Positions 7,641 through 16,248 of a DNA stretch of 64,000 nucleotides are shown here, in pieces; the stretch's first letter is position 1, and each line of letters starts with the position of its first letter. The DNA comes from Yoonia sp. F2084L (lineage in GTDB: Bacteria; Pseudomonadota; Alphaproteobacteria; Rhodobacterales; Rhodobacteraceae), in contig NZ_JALKAH010000003.1 in assembly GCF_023015625.1 (NCBI RefSeq), forward strand, positions 535,882 through 599,881. Direction: 5' to 3'. Position numbers and translations under genes: made by a program. The notes below the pieces were generated by a model, which saw only the letters and a program-made list of their open reading frames with translations, had not been told where the DNA came from and did no database searches.

Positions 7641-8540
7641 ATGCGAATAATCTTTATGGGAACGCCCGACTTTTCGGTGCCGGTTTTAGAGGCGCTTGTT
7701 GAGGCAGAACATGAGGTCGTGGCAGTTTACTGTCAGCCACCTCGTCCGGCGGGGCGTGGCAAGAAGGACCGTCCGTCATCGGTGCAGCTGCGCGCAGAGG
7801 CGTTGGGTTTGGAGGTGCGGCATCCTGTTTCGCTGAAAGGGGATGCAGAACAGGCGGAATTTGCGGCACTTGATGCCGATATCGCTGTGGTGGTCGCCTA
7901 CGGCCTGATCTTGCCGCAGGCCATTTTGGATGCGCCCGCATATGGGTGCCTGAACATTCATGCCTCGCTTTTGCCGCGCTGGCGTGGGGCCGCGCCGATC
8001 CACCGCGCAATCATGGCGGGCGACGCCCGGACCGGCGTTTGTATTATGCAGATGGAGGCGGGGCTGGATACGGGCCCGGTTTTGCTGCGTGAAGCGACGG
8101 ATATTGATGCGGAAGAAACGACTGGCGCGTTGCATGGCCGGCTGTCGCGGATGGGGGCGGCGCTCGTGGTGCAGGCTTTGGCGCAGTTGCCTGATTTGGA
8201 ACCGCAGGTGCAGCCGGAGGATGGCGTGACCTACGCTACCAAGATCGACAAGGCCGAGGCCCGCGTTGATTGGGCGCAGCCCGCAGTACAAGTGGATCGG
8301 CATATCCGTGGGCTGTCACCCTTTCCAGGTGCGTGGTGTATGGTGGGTGAGCATCGGATCAAACTGCTGGGATCGCGCGTTGTCGAAGGTTCAGGTCCGC
8401 CGGGCGCTGTTCTAGATGGGTTTACCATTGCTTGCGGAGATGGCGCGGTTGAGGTCACGGTTGCTCAACGACCGGGCAAGAAGGCCATGCCGGCCCGAGA
8501 GATCCTCCAAGGGCTTGATTTGAGCGATGTCCTGTGCTGA
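7641..8540 (+). CDS. fmt: Methionyl-tRNA formyltransferase
   Basis: Formylates Met-tRNA(fMet) with 10-formyl-tetrahydrofolate for translation initiation. The 299-residue protein begins [20 protein letters not shown], has the folate/catalytic region [21 protein letters not shown] with the Asn-His pair, [11 protein letters not shown], and the C-terminal tRNA-binding domain starting after [17 protein letters not shown] 7641 starts at the conserved N-terminus. It follows the deformylase triplet in the same direction, the common bacterial def-fmt pairing. Confidence 0.96.
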   Translation: MRIIFMGTPDFSVPVLEALVEAEHEVVAVYCQPPRPAGRGKKDRPSSVQLRAEALGLEVRHPVSLKGDAEQAEFAALDADIAVVVAYGLILPQAILDAPAYGCLNIHASLLPRWRGAAPIHRAIMAGDARTGVCIMQMEAGLDTGPVLLREATDIDAEETTGALHGRLSRMGAALVVQALAQLPDLEPQVQPEDGVTYATKIDKAEARVDWAQPAVQVDRHIRGLSPFPGAWCMVGEHRIKLLGSRVVEGSGPPGAVLDGFTIACGDGAVEVTVAQRPGKKAMPAREILQGLDLSDVLC

Positions 8541-8660
8541 TCCGCTCATCTGACAAGAGTGTCACGAATTGAACAGCATTTGCGAAAACCCGCTTGAGTG
8601 ATGTTTTGCCCTTCTGGGTCAGAGTGTTATCAGGGGATTCGGAATTGCCAGGGTGAGAAT

Positions 8661-9461
8661 ATGACGTCTGTCACGAATGTAAGCCGCCGCACGTTTGCGG
8701 CGATGGCGCTGGCGAGCACAGCGGCAGCCTGTGCGCCGCGTGTGCCGAGTGTCGAGATCGAGCCGCTGGTCTCGCGCGAGGCGTCGTTTATTGACGGCTA
8801 CGGCCCCCTTGCAGATTCCGGATATGTGTTGCCCGGCATACCGTCCAAGTATCTGCAAGGCGTGAACCGGCGCAGGTCGGGGATTTACAATGGTGAAGCG
8901 GCGCCGAACACGTTGGATGTCGATCCTTACGCCAAGTTTTTGTACCATGTGCGTGAAGATGGGACGACAACCCGTTATCCTGTTGGTGTTGGGCGGGCTG
9001 GCCGGTCAATCCGGGGCAGCACAACGATGAAATTCATGCGCAAATGGCCGGGCTGGACGCCGACGCAAAACATGTTGCGCACCGAACCCGAAGTTTATGG
9101 TGATTTCCGTGCCGGTATTCCAGGTGGTTTGCGCAGCCCGCTGGGCGCGCGCGCGCTTTATCTGTTTCGTGGCGGGCGCGATACGCACTACCGTATTCAC
9201 GGCACGAATGACCTTGAGTCTATTGGGAACTCTGGGTCAGCCGGGTGCATTCGCATGTTCAATCAGGATGTCATTCACCTTTATGACCAGATTGAGGCTC
9301 CGATGCAGGTTGTCATCCGGTCACCCGAGGAATCGCTGCGCGTTGACCCTGAAAACTTTGGCCGCGGGATTGAATTGCCGCCCAAGATCATCTCAGCAGA
9401 AGAACTGCTGGGCCCTGAAGCGGAGGCGTCTGACCGGCCGCCTGTGTTTGACGACGTATAA
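8661..9461 (+). CDS. L,D-transpeptidase (YkuD), Tat-type lipoprotein
   Basis: A 266-residue exported enzyme that makes 3-3 peptidoglycan crosslinks or attaches proteins to the wall. The N-terminus has a twin-arginine motif SRRTFAAMALAS followed by STAAAC, which fits a lipoprotein cleavage site at the Cys. The YkuD catalytic motif is complete: HGTNDLESIG (His about residue 179), then SAGCIRM with the nucleophilic Cys about residue 195. ATG 8661 is preceded by gggtgaga. The gene stands alone with about 120 bases before and 130 after it. Confidence 0.9.
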   Translation: MTSVTNVSRRTFAAMALASTAAACAPRVPSVEIEPLVSREASFIDGYGPLADSGYVLPGIPSKYLQGVNRRRSGIYNGEAAPNTLDVDPYAKFLYHVREDGTTTRYPVGVGRAGRSIRGSTTMKFMRKWPGWTPTQNMLRTEPEVYGDFRAGIPGGLRSPLGARALYLFRGGRDTHYRIHGTNDLESIGNSGSAGCIRMFNQDVIHLYDQIEAPMQVVIRSPEESLRVDPENFGRGIELPPKIISAEELLGPEAEASDRPPVFDDV

Positions 9462-9530
9462 ACCCTTTTCTTTATGGTCTGAGCGGGTCAAACTTGCGCC
9501 GGAAAGGGCCTGCCTGTGCGCGGCCTGACG

Positions 9531-9559
9531 TTGAAAATTATGACAACAGTGCTTACGTA
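9531..9559 (+). promoter_or_regulatory. Candidate promoter of the 9.6-17 kb cluster
   Basis: TTGAAA (9531-9536) and TACGTA (9554-9559) are separated by 17 bases, about 32 bases before the first gene of the cluster. The -10 match is modest. It is the only clear spacer-correct pair in this gap. Confidence 0.35.
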
Positions 9560-9591
9560 TCTGTTATCAAAGAAAAAATGAGGGATAGTAT

Positions 9592-10674
9592 ATGGCGAAT
9601 TTTGAGACACAGATTAAGGACAGCCAGGCACAAGTTGCCGAGGCACAAAGCAAGATTTCAGAGCTGACCAGCCGGATCGAAGTGGCGCGCACCAAAATGG
9701 CCGAAGGCACTGATATCTCAGTCGATATCGAAAACGCCAGCCTTGAGGACGTGCATGCCCATACCGAGCTGATGAACGCCAACATTGCTGAACTGATCAT
9801 GGGTCTTGATGACGTCACATCCGCCTTTTCCAAAGACTTTGACGAAATGCGATCCAAGACCGGCATGGAAAGCCTGATCGGGTTTTTCAGCAAGGGTAAG
9901 GCCGACAGCATGCGTCAGGAACGCATGCGCACCGCATCCATTGATGACAAATTACAGGATCTGATTAGCAAATCCGATGTGATCATGAAATTGCTTGAGG
10001 GTCAGTTGACTGTCCTGAACGAGCAAAAGGTCAGCGTTGAGAAGAACCTTGGTGGTACGTTGGAAGAACGTGAAGTCACCGTGGGTGAACTGGAAGCATT
10101 GCGCGCCGATATTCTGGCGATGGATCCCAAGATCATTGAACTTGAGAACAAGATTTCTGTTGAACAGGACGCCGCTGCACGTACCAAATTGGAAACCGAA
10201 TTGGCCGCTTTGAACGGCAAGTACAATGAAATGGTCCAGAATGAACAGGTGCAGTTGGCGAAAAGCCAGACGCTTGAGCGCTACATCGAAAAGGGCAAGA
10301 CCTGGATCGACAGTTTGCAGAACCAGGCGGCGACGCAGATGGTGCTGATCAACAAATTGCAGACGGATACCAAGCAGCGCGTTGTCCTTTACGATGCTTT
10401 GTCAAAGTCGTTGAAGACGGCACAGCAACAGGATGTGGCCCACCAGATCAACGAGATTGGTGTGAAGACCGATCAGGAAGCGCAATCAGCGATGGCGGCG
10501 ATTGGATCGGCCACGAACGCTCGGATGACCGACATGCTGGAAGCGCATGAGGACCACATGGTCTTTGCCCGCGAAGTATTGGAGCAGAAGGCGAAAGCGG
10601 ATGAACGCTTTGTGCGCCGATTCCAGGAGATCGTGCGGAAGCATGACAGCAATCAGTATGGGGAACAAAGCTAG
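9592..10674 (+). CDS. Long coiled-coil protein with TelA-like layout
   Basis: A 360-residue soluble, mostly alpha-helical protein with heptad-rich segments from about residue 5 to 40 and 130 to 240. The layout, with a short IGFFSKGKADSM basic loop about residue 103, a helical SKSDVIMKLLEGQLTVLNEQK block, and a later WIDSLQNQAATQMVLINKLQ block, resembles the TelA/KlaA toxic-anion-resistance family. That resemblance is remote and made by eye. There is no signal peptide. AGGGA precedes the ATG. It is the first gene of a seven-gene co-directional cluster including an AAA+ ATPase. Confidence 0.65.
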   Translation: MANFETQIKDSQAQVAEAQSKISELTSRIEVARTKMAEGTDISVDIENASLEDVHAHTELMNANIAELIMGLDDVTSAFSKDFDEMRSKTGMESLIGFFSKGKADSMRQERMRTASIDDKLQDLISKSDVIMKLLEGQLTVLNEQKVSVEKNLGGTLEEREVTVGELEALRADILAMDPKIIELENKISVEQDAAARTKLETELAALNGKYNEMVQNEQVQLAKSQTLERYIEKGKTWIDSLQNQAATQMVLINKLQTDTKQRVVLYDALSKSLKTAQQQDVAHQINEIGVKTDQEAQSAMAAIGSATNARMTDMLEAHEDHMVFAREVLEQKAKADERFVRRFQEIVRKHDSNQYGEQS

Positions 10675-10694
10675 GCTGGTCAGGAGTAGGTGGT

Positions 10695-11000
10695 TTGACT
10701 GTTAGAACGCGAACTATGCTCTGTCTGATCGTTGGTTTCCTTCTACTGTTGCATGCGATGTCTGTGCAGCCGGGCCAAAACAACGGCGTCCCACTCTCTT
10801 TCTTGATTGGTGCTCCTATGTTTCTGTGGTTTGGAGTTTGTGTGCCAGTGTTTAGAACGATCATTGGCGGACTAGCCCACGCAGATGAAGGGTCGAACGC
10901 ATACTTGATGGACCGGTTTCGAAACTCTTGTGATGGGCCGCTTGGTCGATTTTGGATGTGGTTTGTCGGATCCGACCGTAACGGAAACCTTCGTCCATGA
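10695..11000 (+). CDS. Small membrane protein, unknown
   Basis: A 101-residue protein with two hydrophobic segments (MLCLIVGFLLLLHAMSV and FLIGAPMFLWFGVCVPVF) and a polar C-terminus. I do not recognise it. TTG 10695 has an aggagtagg ribosome site upstream; ATG 10716 is an alternative start at the first membrane segment. Its stop overlaps the next start (ATGA at 10997-11000), which ties it into the cluster. Confidence 0.6.
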   Translation: MTVRTRTMLCLIVGFLLLLHAMSVQPGQNNGVPLSFLIGAPMFLWFGVCVPVFRTIIGGLAHADEGSNAYLMDRFRNSCDGPLGRFWMWFVGSDRNGNLRP

Positions 11001-12118
11001 CCGCCCCTGACCTCCAAGCCGACCATATGAAGCTGGAAGATACCCGCGTCACCCGTCGGTATTTTGATAAGTTCGCCAAGATAACCGGCTATCTGACCAA
11101 GGTTGCCGCAACAATGGAGACCGAAGGCCGCTTTGATCGCAAAGAGATCGAGGTGATGGCGCGCTATCTGATTGGCCTCAACTGGACCTTCACCGCGCTG
11201 TCACACAAGTATCATTTTGCCGGCCGCTTTGCCCATGCGGGCAAGTTGACCTTTGACCGACGCGAAAGCGGTTTTCCTGTCTACCAAGAGCTTTTGGAGA
11301 TGGCGAATGATGCGTTGCAGGCGGACCGTCATTTGGACGCGCAGCCGAGTGCAGCGGACCTCAAAGACCAGATGGTGCGGGTGATCCTGAGTGAACAGGA
11401 AATCCCGACAAAACTGCAATATGCGTTGTCGCAGCGGCTTTATTATGAAGAACTGTCGCGCGGTGATCAGTTTTGGGCGCGCAATGATCCGCAGTGTCTG
11501 TGGCTGGGCAATGAAGGCGATCGGCGCCGGTTCTTGGTGCACTGGGCGGTCTATGACAGTCAGGTGAACCTGCCGACGATCTATCTGATGGATGTTGAAG
11601 ACACCGGGCGCACCGGGTTGCCCAAGGACGAACACCGCTGGCCCGAAGCGCAGACGCATTTGATGGCGCAATCATTGGCGCATCTGAAGTTGCTGACGAT
11701 TGCAAAGGGTTTTGATGAGGATTTTGCCGATCTGCACCCCACCCGTTTGCGCCGGTTTCATATCGGTCCGATGTATAGCAACGCCTTTACCCGGCAGGCG
11801 GGTCCGCTGCGTGATGTGCTGAAGGCCGCCAATGCGCCAATGGGTGAGGATTGGGCCTTGGTCTGGACCGAGGAAGAGCTGGTTTCGGAGCGTGTTGAGA
11901 GCGTGAAAACCGGCTGGTTTGGGTCCGTGGAACGCCAGATATTCGCGCTTGATCCGTTTGAGGGCGGCGGGGCCGAAACCGGCGCGACGCGCATGGAGCG
12001 GTCGTTGATTATGCCAGAGCGCCCTTATCAGGCCCTCGCTGAGCGCAACCCCGCGGGCTTTCGTGATGTGCGCAAGTTTGTGGTCAGCGATGGCGGGCGG
12101 GTGTTGAGTTACAGGTAG
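10997..12118 (+). CDS. Uncharacterised 373-residue cluster protein
   Basis: A soluble protein with no motif I can name. The N-terminal third is helical (YFDKFAKITGYLTKVAATME, MARYLIGLNWTFTALSHKYHF). A central part reads FLVHWAVYDSQVNLPTIYLMDVEDTGR, and the C-terminal half contains LVWTEEELVSERVESVKTGWFG and RQIFALDPFEGGGAE. It is translationally coupled to the small membrane protein upstream and lies 121 bases before the AAA+ ATPase gene. It is likely a functional partner of the ATPase (inference from position). Confidence 0.7.
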   Translation: MTAPDLQADHMKLEDTRVTRRYFDKFAKITGYLTKVAATMETEGRFDRKEIEVMARYLIGLNWTFTALSHKYHFAGRFAHAGKLTFDRRESGFPVYQELLEMANDALQADRHLDAQPSAADLKDQMVRVILSEQEIPTKLQYALSQRLYYEELSRGDQFWARNDPQCLWLGNEGDRRRFLVHWAVYDSQVNLPTIYLMDVEDTGRTGLPKDEHRWPEAQTHLMAQSLAHLKLLTIAKGFDEDFADLHPTRLRRFHIGPMYSNAFTRQAGPLRDVLKAANAPMGEDWALVWTEEELVSERVESVKTGWFGSVERQIFALDPFEGGGAETGATRMERSLIMPERPYQALAERNPAGFRDVRKFVVSDGGRVLSYR

Positions 12119-12140
12119 GGTGGGTCAAGACCCACCTTAC
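12115..12140 (+). repeat. 26-bp palindrome overlapping a stop codon
   Basis: GTAGGGTGGGTC and GACCCACCTTAC face each other round AA with a single G/T mismatch, forming a 12-bp stem in DNA (a tetraloop hairpin in RNA). The TAG stop of the 10997 gene lies in the left arm. Palindromes of this GGGTGGGTC type are, from memory, scattered in Rhodobacteraceae genomes. Confidence 0.65.
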
Positions 12141-12195
12141 GGGATGCGCTGCTGTGGCCCTTTGGCAGATGTCGGCGTGTTGTGAGAGCATAGAT

Positions 12196-12231
12196 GCCTC
12201 CGGCGGAGGTATTTGGGAACATGAGAAGAAG
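12196..12231 (+). repeat. Variant intergenic repeat before AAA+ gene
   Basis: Shares the gcctccggcgga core with 2892 and 7599 but continues ggtatttgggaacatgagaagaag. The 3' part (gaggtatttt/ggaacatgagaag) recurs at 16995-17015 after the cluster. Its purine-rich tail lies nine bases before the ATPase ATG. Confidence 0.6.
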
Positions 12232-12239
12232 GATGCGGC

Positions 12240-14180
12240 ATGAGCCAGTCAAGTGACCAGATGGAATTGCGCGAAGATGATATCCGCAAGCACTATATCC
12301 CTGCGGCTGAGATGCTGATGCATCTTGATCATGCCCCTCGGTTGGCCAAGGCGCGTTTGTCGTTGCAGACGCCAGAGAAATCGCCGGATGTGGCGGCGAC
12401 GCGCCGCAGGTTCCGGTCGACGACGCCGGGGTTGTTGTCGCGCACCTCTGCGCCTTCGGGCGGTGTGCGCCTATTGGACCGGATTGCGGAAACGGATGAC
12501 GATGATCCGCTGACCTCGCCTGCGCAGGCCGCAGTGGCCCATGCGTTGCGTCGTGCTTTGTCGATTGCATTGACCGTGGCGGATGCGTTTTCGGATCAGA
12601 CCGCTTTGACCGAGTTGAAACGCATCAATTTGGAAGGGCGTTTGCCGCAGGATCGGTCGGTGGAGTTTACCGAGTATCTGACGGCTGAATCGCTGGTGGC
12701 CCTTTACACATTTGCCAATGCGACGTCCTTCCTGCTGGCTACGCAAGCGGGTGAACAGAGCGTGGATGTGGGCAGTGTGGATGAGGTTCTGACGGACAAT
12801 GCCCCGCTGGCCCTGCATGGTGCGATTTGGGAGTTGGATCAGAAACTGGGTCAGTTCGCCAAGGATGAACCGACACTGATTGCAACGATGCTGGCCTATG
12901 CCGAGCAGTTGATGGAGAAAGTTTCGTTGCGGGCCTCGACCGCCGGGCGGCTCGCGTCCTTCAACGCGGCGTCCTGGCGTGTTGAAGCGGATGATTTTGT
13001 GGTGCAGGGCTTTACCCCGGCGCGCAAGGCCAAGGGCTCTGCCCTGACGATGACCTTCAAGAAACCCAATGAAGTCGTAGGCAACCATATCGCCAAATAT
13101 CAGGCGATGAAGCTGTCCAAGATGCTGATGGCCTATGACTTTGATCGCAAGCTGAACCCTTTTGCCGAATTGGGCGGGTTCATCTTTACCTTCATGGGCG
13201 ATGGCGCCCCGGGGACGGGTAAGACGACGCTTATTCAGATGATGGCGGGGCTGGTGAATGAGTACTGCCAGACGGCGGGCTATCCGTTCCGCTACCAGAA
13301 CCTTTCGACCGACAATATCGACAGCTATCAGGGTAAGTCCGGGCAGAACGCGAAGGCCTTTATCAACAATGTGCTTGATCCCGGCGTCATTGGGTTTGGC
13401 ACGATTGACGATATTGACCAGTTGGCCGGTAAGCGTGGTGATCGTCAGTCATCGGCTGGGCAGTTGGAGATTACCGCTGTGCTGATGGAAAGCTTCGCGG
13501 GGGCCAATACCGTTGTGCGCGGGAATTGTACCTTTGGGATGTTCTCGAATTATCCCGAGAATGTCGATGACGCCTTGCGCCAACGTGCCGGGGCGCGGTT
13601 TTTGGTGGACGGGCCGCAGACGCGGGACGACTATATCGACATCCTTTACCTGCTGATGGGCAAGAACCACGATATCCCGGTTGGCGCACATGAAGTGTTT
13701 AGCGCGCAGGAGATCAAGAAGGCGGTCGCTGCTTCGTTTGATAGCCACGCGCGACCTCATGAAGACGGGCTGATGCGTGTGTTTGACAGGGTGCACTCGG
13801 AAGTTGGTGAACTGGACACGATTGCCAAGCTGGGGACCTATCTGAAAGGTATTCAGGAGGCCGATCCACGCTTCACCGGCCGTGCGATCAAGAACATCAC
13901 GGATGCGGTCAAGGTCCGTGCGATGGATTTTGAGCTGCCGGATGAATGGATGGAGGAACCCGATCTGTTCCTGTTCAAGGATTACGACACCAAGAAGGGT
14001 ATGATTTCCGAACTGCGTCAACCGATCACGGTGGAGATGGTGATCCAAGAGATCAACCGCTACGCCGACAGTGAATTCCGCTATGCCGATAAGTCCGATG
14101 AGGTTGCGATTGAGAACATGGTGCGTGACTTTGGTCGTCAGGAGATTGCCAAGAGGCGGTATCTGGAGGGAAAGGGGTGA
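12240..14180 (+). CDS. AAA+ ATPase of the TelA-like cluster
   Basis: A 646-residue protein with a roughly 310-residue helical N-terminal region of unknown fold and one AAA+ module. Walker A is GAPGTGKTTL (about residue 322), Walker B is VIGFGTIDDIDQL (about 385), and a candidate arginine finger/sensor region is ALRQRAGARFLVDGP (about 445). The C-terminal helical domain ends RDFGRQEIAKRRYLEGKG. It probably couples ATP hydrolysis to remodelling of a partner, perhaps the coiled-coil protein at 9592 (inference). I cannot assign it to FtsH, Clp or another named AAA+ clade by eye. Confidence 0.8.
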   Translation: MSQSSDQMELREDDIRKHYIPAAEMLMHLDHAPRLAKARLSLQTPEKSPDVAATRRRFRSTTPGLLSRTSAPSGGVRLLDRIAETDDDDPLTSPAQAAVAHALRRALSIALTVADAFSDQTALTELKRINLEGRLPQDRSVEFTEYLTAESLVALYTFANATSFLLATQAGEQSVDVGSVDEVLTDNAPLALHGAIWELDQKLGQFAKDEPTLIATMLAYAEQLMEKVSLRASTAGRLASFNAASWRVEADDFVVQGFTPARKAKGSALTMTFKKPNEVVGNHIAKYQAMKLSKMLMAYDFDRKLNPFAELGGFIFTFMGDGAPGTGKTTLIQMMAGLVNEYCQTAGYPFRYQNLSTDNIDSYQGKSGQNAKAFINNVLDPGVIGFGTIDDIDQLAGKRGDRQSSAGQLEITAVLMESFAGANTVVRGNCTFGMFSNYPENVDDALRQRAGARFLVDGPQTRDDYIDILYLLMGKNHDIPVGAHEVFSAQEIKKAVAASFDSHARPHEDGLMRVFDRVHSEVGELDTIAKLGTYLKGIQEADPRFTGRAIKNITDAVKVRAMDFELPDEWMEEPDLFLFKDYDTKKGMISELRQPITVEMVIQEINRYADSEFRYADKSDEVAIENMVRDFGRQEIAKRRYLEGKG

Positions 14181-14264
14181 TGCTTTCGGCCCGGTTCCCT
14201 TTACTGCAGTATTTGCGTCACTTGAAGGTTTCGGATCATGTCCGGGACTGCGGTGTAAATTGAT

Positions 14265-14609
14265 ATGGGCGGTTTGATTTCAGACAGCTTGCTTCTCCCG
14301 ACGTTCGTGCTGGCTATGCTGGCTTTTGTCGTCCCGCGTCTGTTGGCGCAGGCGCTGCCAGAGGGCGTCAAGTTTTTGCTGGCAAATGCGTTTCTGTCTA
14401 CGCTATTGTTGTTTGCCATCTCGGCTATGTTCTTTTTCTGCCTCTACCTCTGGCAAGGTCTGAGCGTCGCTGACGTCGCCGCACCGGGACTGGCGGCCAA
14501 TGTGTTTTTCTTTGGCAGGCTGGGTTTAGCCGCGGGGATCATCTGGGCGCCGATTATGATACTCTCAGTTGCGGGTCTGCCGCGCAAATGGGTCAAGGAG
14601 ACGTGGTAA
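14265..14609 (+). CDS. Small membrane protein of the AAA+ cluster
   Basis: A 114-residue protein with three or four hydrophobic spans (LLLPTFVLAMLAFVVPRLLA, FLSTLLLFAISAMFFFCLYL, AAGIIWAPIMILSVAGL) and a short basic tail. Not recognised. It lies 84 bases after the ATPase, with no obvious Shine-Dalgarno sequence. Its TAA is followed immediately by the TTG start of the next gene, so the two are probably co-translated. Confidence 0.65.
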   Translation: MGGLISDSLLLPTFVLAMLAFVVPRLLAQALPEGVKFLLANAFLSTLLLFAISAMFFFCLYLWQGLSVADVAAPGLAANVFFFGRLGLAAGIIWAPIMILSVAGLPRKWVKETW

Positions 14610-14610
14610 G

Positions 14611-15963
14611 TTGCATCGCTTGATCGAAAAGGGACTGATGTTCGGAAACCTGATCCGGGTGGATTCCCCTGTGCTGGTGGAGCGCTACAATCGTGCGCTG
14701 AAGCATCTTTCAGGGCGTGAAACGAAATTAGATGTGTTTCATATTGATATCTCAGGATATTCGCCTGAGGTGGGTGATGAGCTGGATGACCCGCTTTACC
14801 TTAACCACAGGGGCGTCAATCGTCAGTTTATTCTGCTCAGCACTGATCAGGCGACGGCCCCCTTGCTGAACGCAAAGTTCTCGACCTCGCGCGGTATTCT
14901 GCGTCAGTTCATCGAAGACAACAGAGCCGAGCTTTTTGCTCTGACGGCTCGCGATGCGGTGGCCGGGGAACTGGTCAATTCGGTTTACGTTGCTGACACG
15001 CCTGCCAAGCTGTTTGATATCCGCAAGGTCGCGGTCGAGGCGGATACCACAACCGGCACGGTGGCCGCTGCCGCCAAGCTGGGCACGCTGATTGATCGGT
15101 TCAAAGACGACCCTGACGGCTGGTATGACGATGTGCTGATTGCCGAAATGATCGGGATGGCCAAGCAGACCGGCGATGTAGTGCGCAACCCCGTTGCCTT
15201 GCAGCAAATGTCCTTTGCGCAAGACAACTTTTGGACTGACCATTTTGGCGGGATGTATGTGTTTCGCGGTGTCGCGCATCCGGCGGTTATTACGGCGGCC
15301 CCGAAAGAGGATGTGGGCGATCTGCCCATTCCGTTTACCTTTGATTTTCAGGATCGCTCGGCTATTGCGAAATTTCTGACGCTGAATGATCTGGTTGAAC
15401 CGATCATGGATGCGCGCGGCGTTGATGCCGCGGCGATCCTGCACCAGAAGATGGATTTCATCGTAGCCTCTGTTGCGGCTGAGATGCAGGAAGATTTGGC
15501 CGGTGCCACCCGCCGTGATTTGCGCCGCTTGGGTCGTCGGTATGCCGACAAGCTGCCTGAGGCATGGCAGGGTCTTGCGGCCCTTGTGCGATGGGCAGAG
15601 GAGGATGGGCCGTGGCCCACAATCACCTCAGAGCACCCGGCGTATTTCTATACGTTGCGCGCCAAGGCCCACCCAGACGCTGATCTGGTGAATATGCTCT
15701 TGTCCGAGTTGACGCCGCTGGATATTCGTCAGCTCTTTATCTGCCATAAGGAAGTGTTCTATCGTACTTACGCTGATTGGCCGGATGAAAAACGCGCCTA
15801 TGTCGTTGATTTTCTTGACCGCGAGTACCAAGTCGATAAAGCAGGGACGCGCAAGGCTTTGTTTGGCCACGAAGCCCCGATGACGGAATTGCCACGGGTC
15901 ACGCAGCCTGATTTGATTGCACGTGTGGGCCCATGGGGTGCGTTGGCCCGAGGGAGGCGCTGA
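14611..15963 (+). CDS. Uncharacterised 450-residue cluster protein
   Basis: Soluble, with no family I can name. It starts LHRLIEKGLMFGNLIRVDSPVLVERYN. I chose TTG 14611 because AAGGAG lies 11 bases upstream and it follows the preceding stop directly; ATG 14638 is an alternative. The N-terminal half includes VDVFHIDISGYSPEVGDELD-like segments and NHRGVNRQFILLSTDQAT; a helical C-terminal half follows from about residue 250. The stop TGA overlaps the next ATG by one base. It is probably a core component of the system, since it is the second largest protein here. Confidence 0.7.
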   Translation: MHRLIEKGLMFGNLIRVDSPVLVERYNRALKHLSGRETKLDVFHIDISGYSPEVGDELDDPLYLNHRGVNRQFILLSTDQATAPLLNAKFSTSRGILRQFIEDNRAELFALTARDAVAGELVNSVYVADTPAKLFDIRKVAVEADTTTGTVAAAAKLGTLIDRFKDDPDGWYDDVLIAEMIGMAKQTGDVVRNPVALQQMSFAQDNFWTDHFGGMYVFRGVAHPAVITAAPKEDVGDLPIPFTFDFQDRSAIAKFLTLNDLVEPIMDARGVDAAAILHQKMDFIVASVAAEMQEDLAGATRRDLRRLGRRYADKLPEAWQGLAALVRWAEEDGPWPTITSEHPAYFYTLRAKAHPDADLVNMLLSELTPLDIRQLFICHKEVFYRTYADWPDEKRAYVVDFLDREYQVDKAGTRKALFGHEAPMTELPRVTQPDLIARVGPWGALARGRR

Positions 15964-16238
15964 TGGGATTTATCAAACTGGTCATCTTTGGTTTCATTGG
16001 CCTGACGGTCATTTACTTTTCGGTATCGCTCTATTCGCGGTCGGTGCGTAAGGAGCGGCTCGAAGATCAATTCGCCGAAGAAAACCCAGATGGTGGTGCG
16101 CCCGGCGCCCGTGATGCATTTGTGGCTGAGGGAATGCGAGCCTATCATAGTTCGATCCGACCTAAGCTGATTGGGTTAGTCTACGTGGTACCCACCGTTG
16201 TGATTGCCGCGATCATCTATACCATCAACGCGAACTGA
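15963..16238 (+). CDS. Small two-span membrane protein
   Basis: A 91-residue protein with hydrophobic segments at both ends (FIKLVIFGFIGLTVIYFSV and LIGLVYVVPTVVIAAIIYTI) and a polar loop of about 45 residues between them. The start TGATG overlaps the previous stop. Not recognised. It is the third small membrane protein in this cluster, which suggests that the system is anchored at the inner membrane. Confidence 0.7.
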   Translation: MGFIKLVIFGFIGLTVIYFSVSLYSRSVRKERLEDQFAEENPDGGAPGARDAFVAEGMRAYHSSIRPKLIGLVYVVPTVVIAAIIYTINAN

Positions 16239-16248
16239 GGATTTCGAT

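Noticed and set aside
12471..13088. 205-codon minus-strand frame inside the AAA+ gene
   Set aside because: Fully inside the ATPase gene on the other strand, no ribosome site and no recognisable domain.
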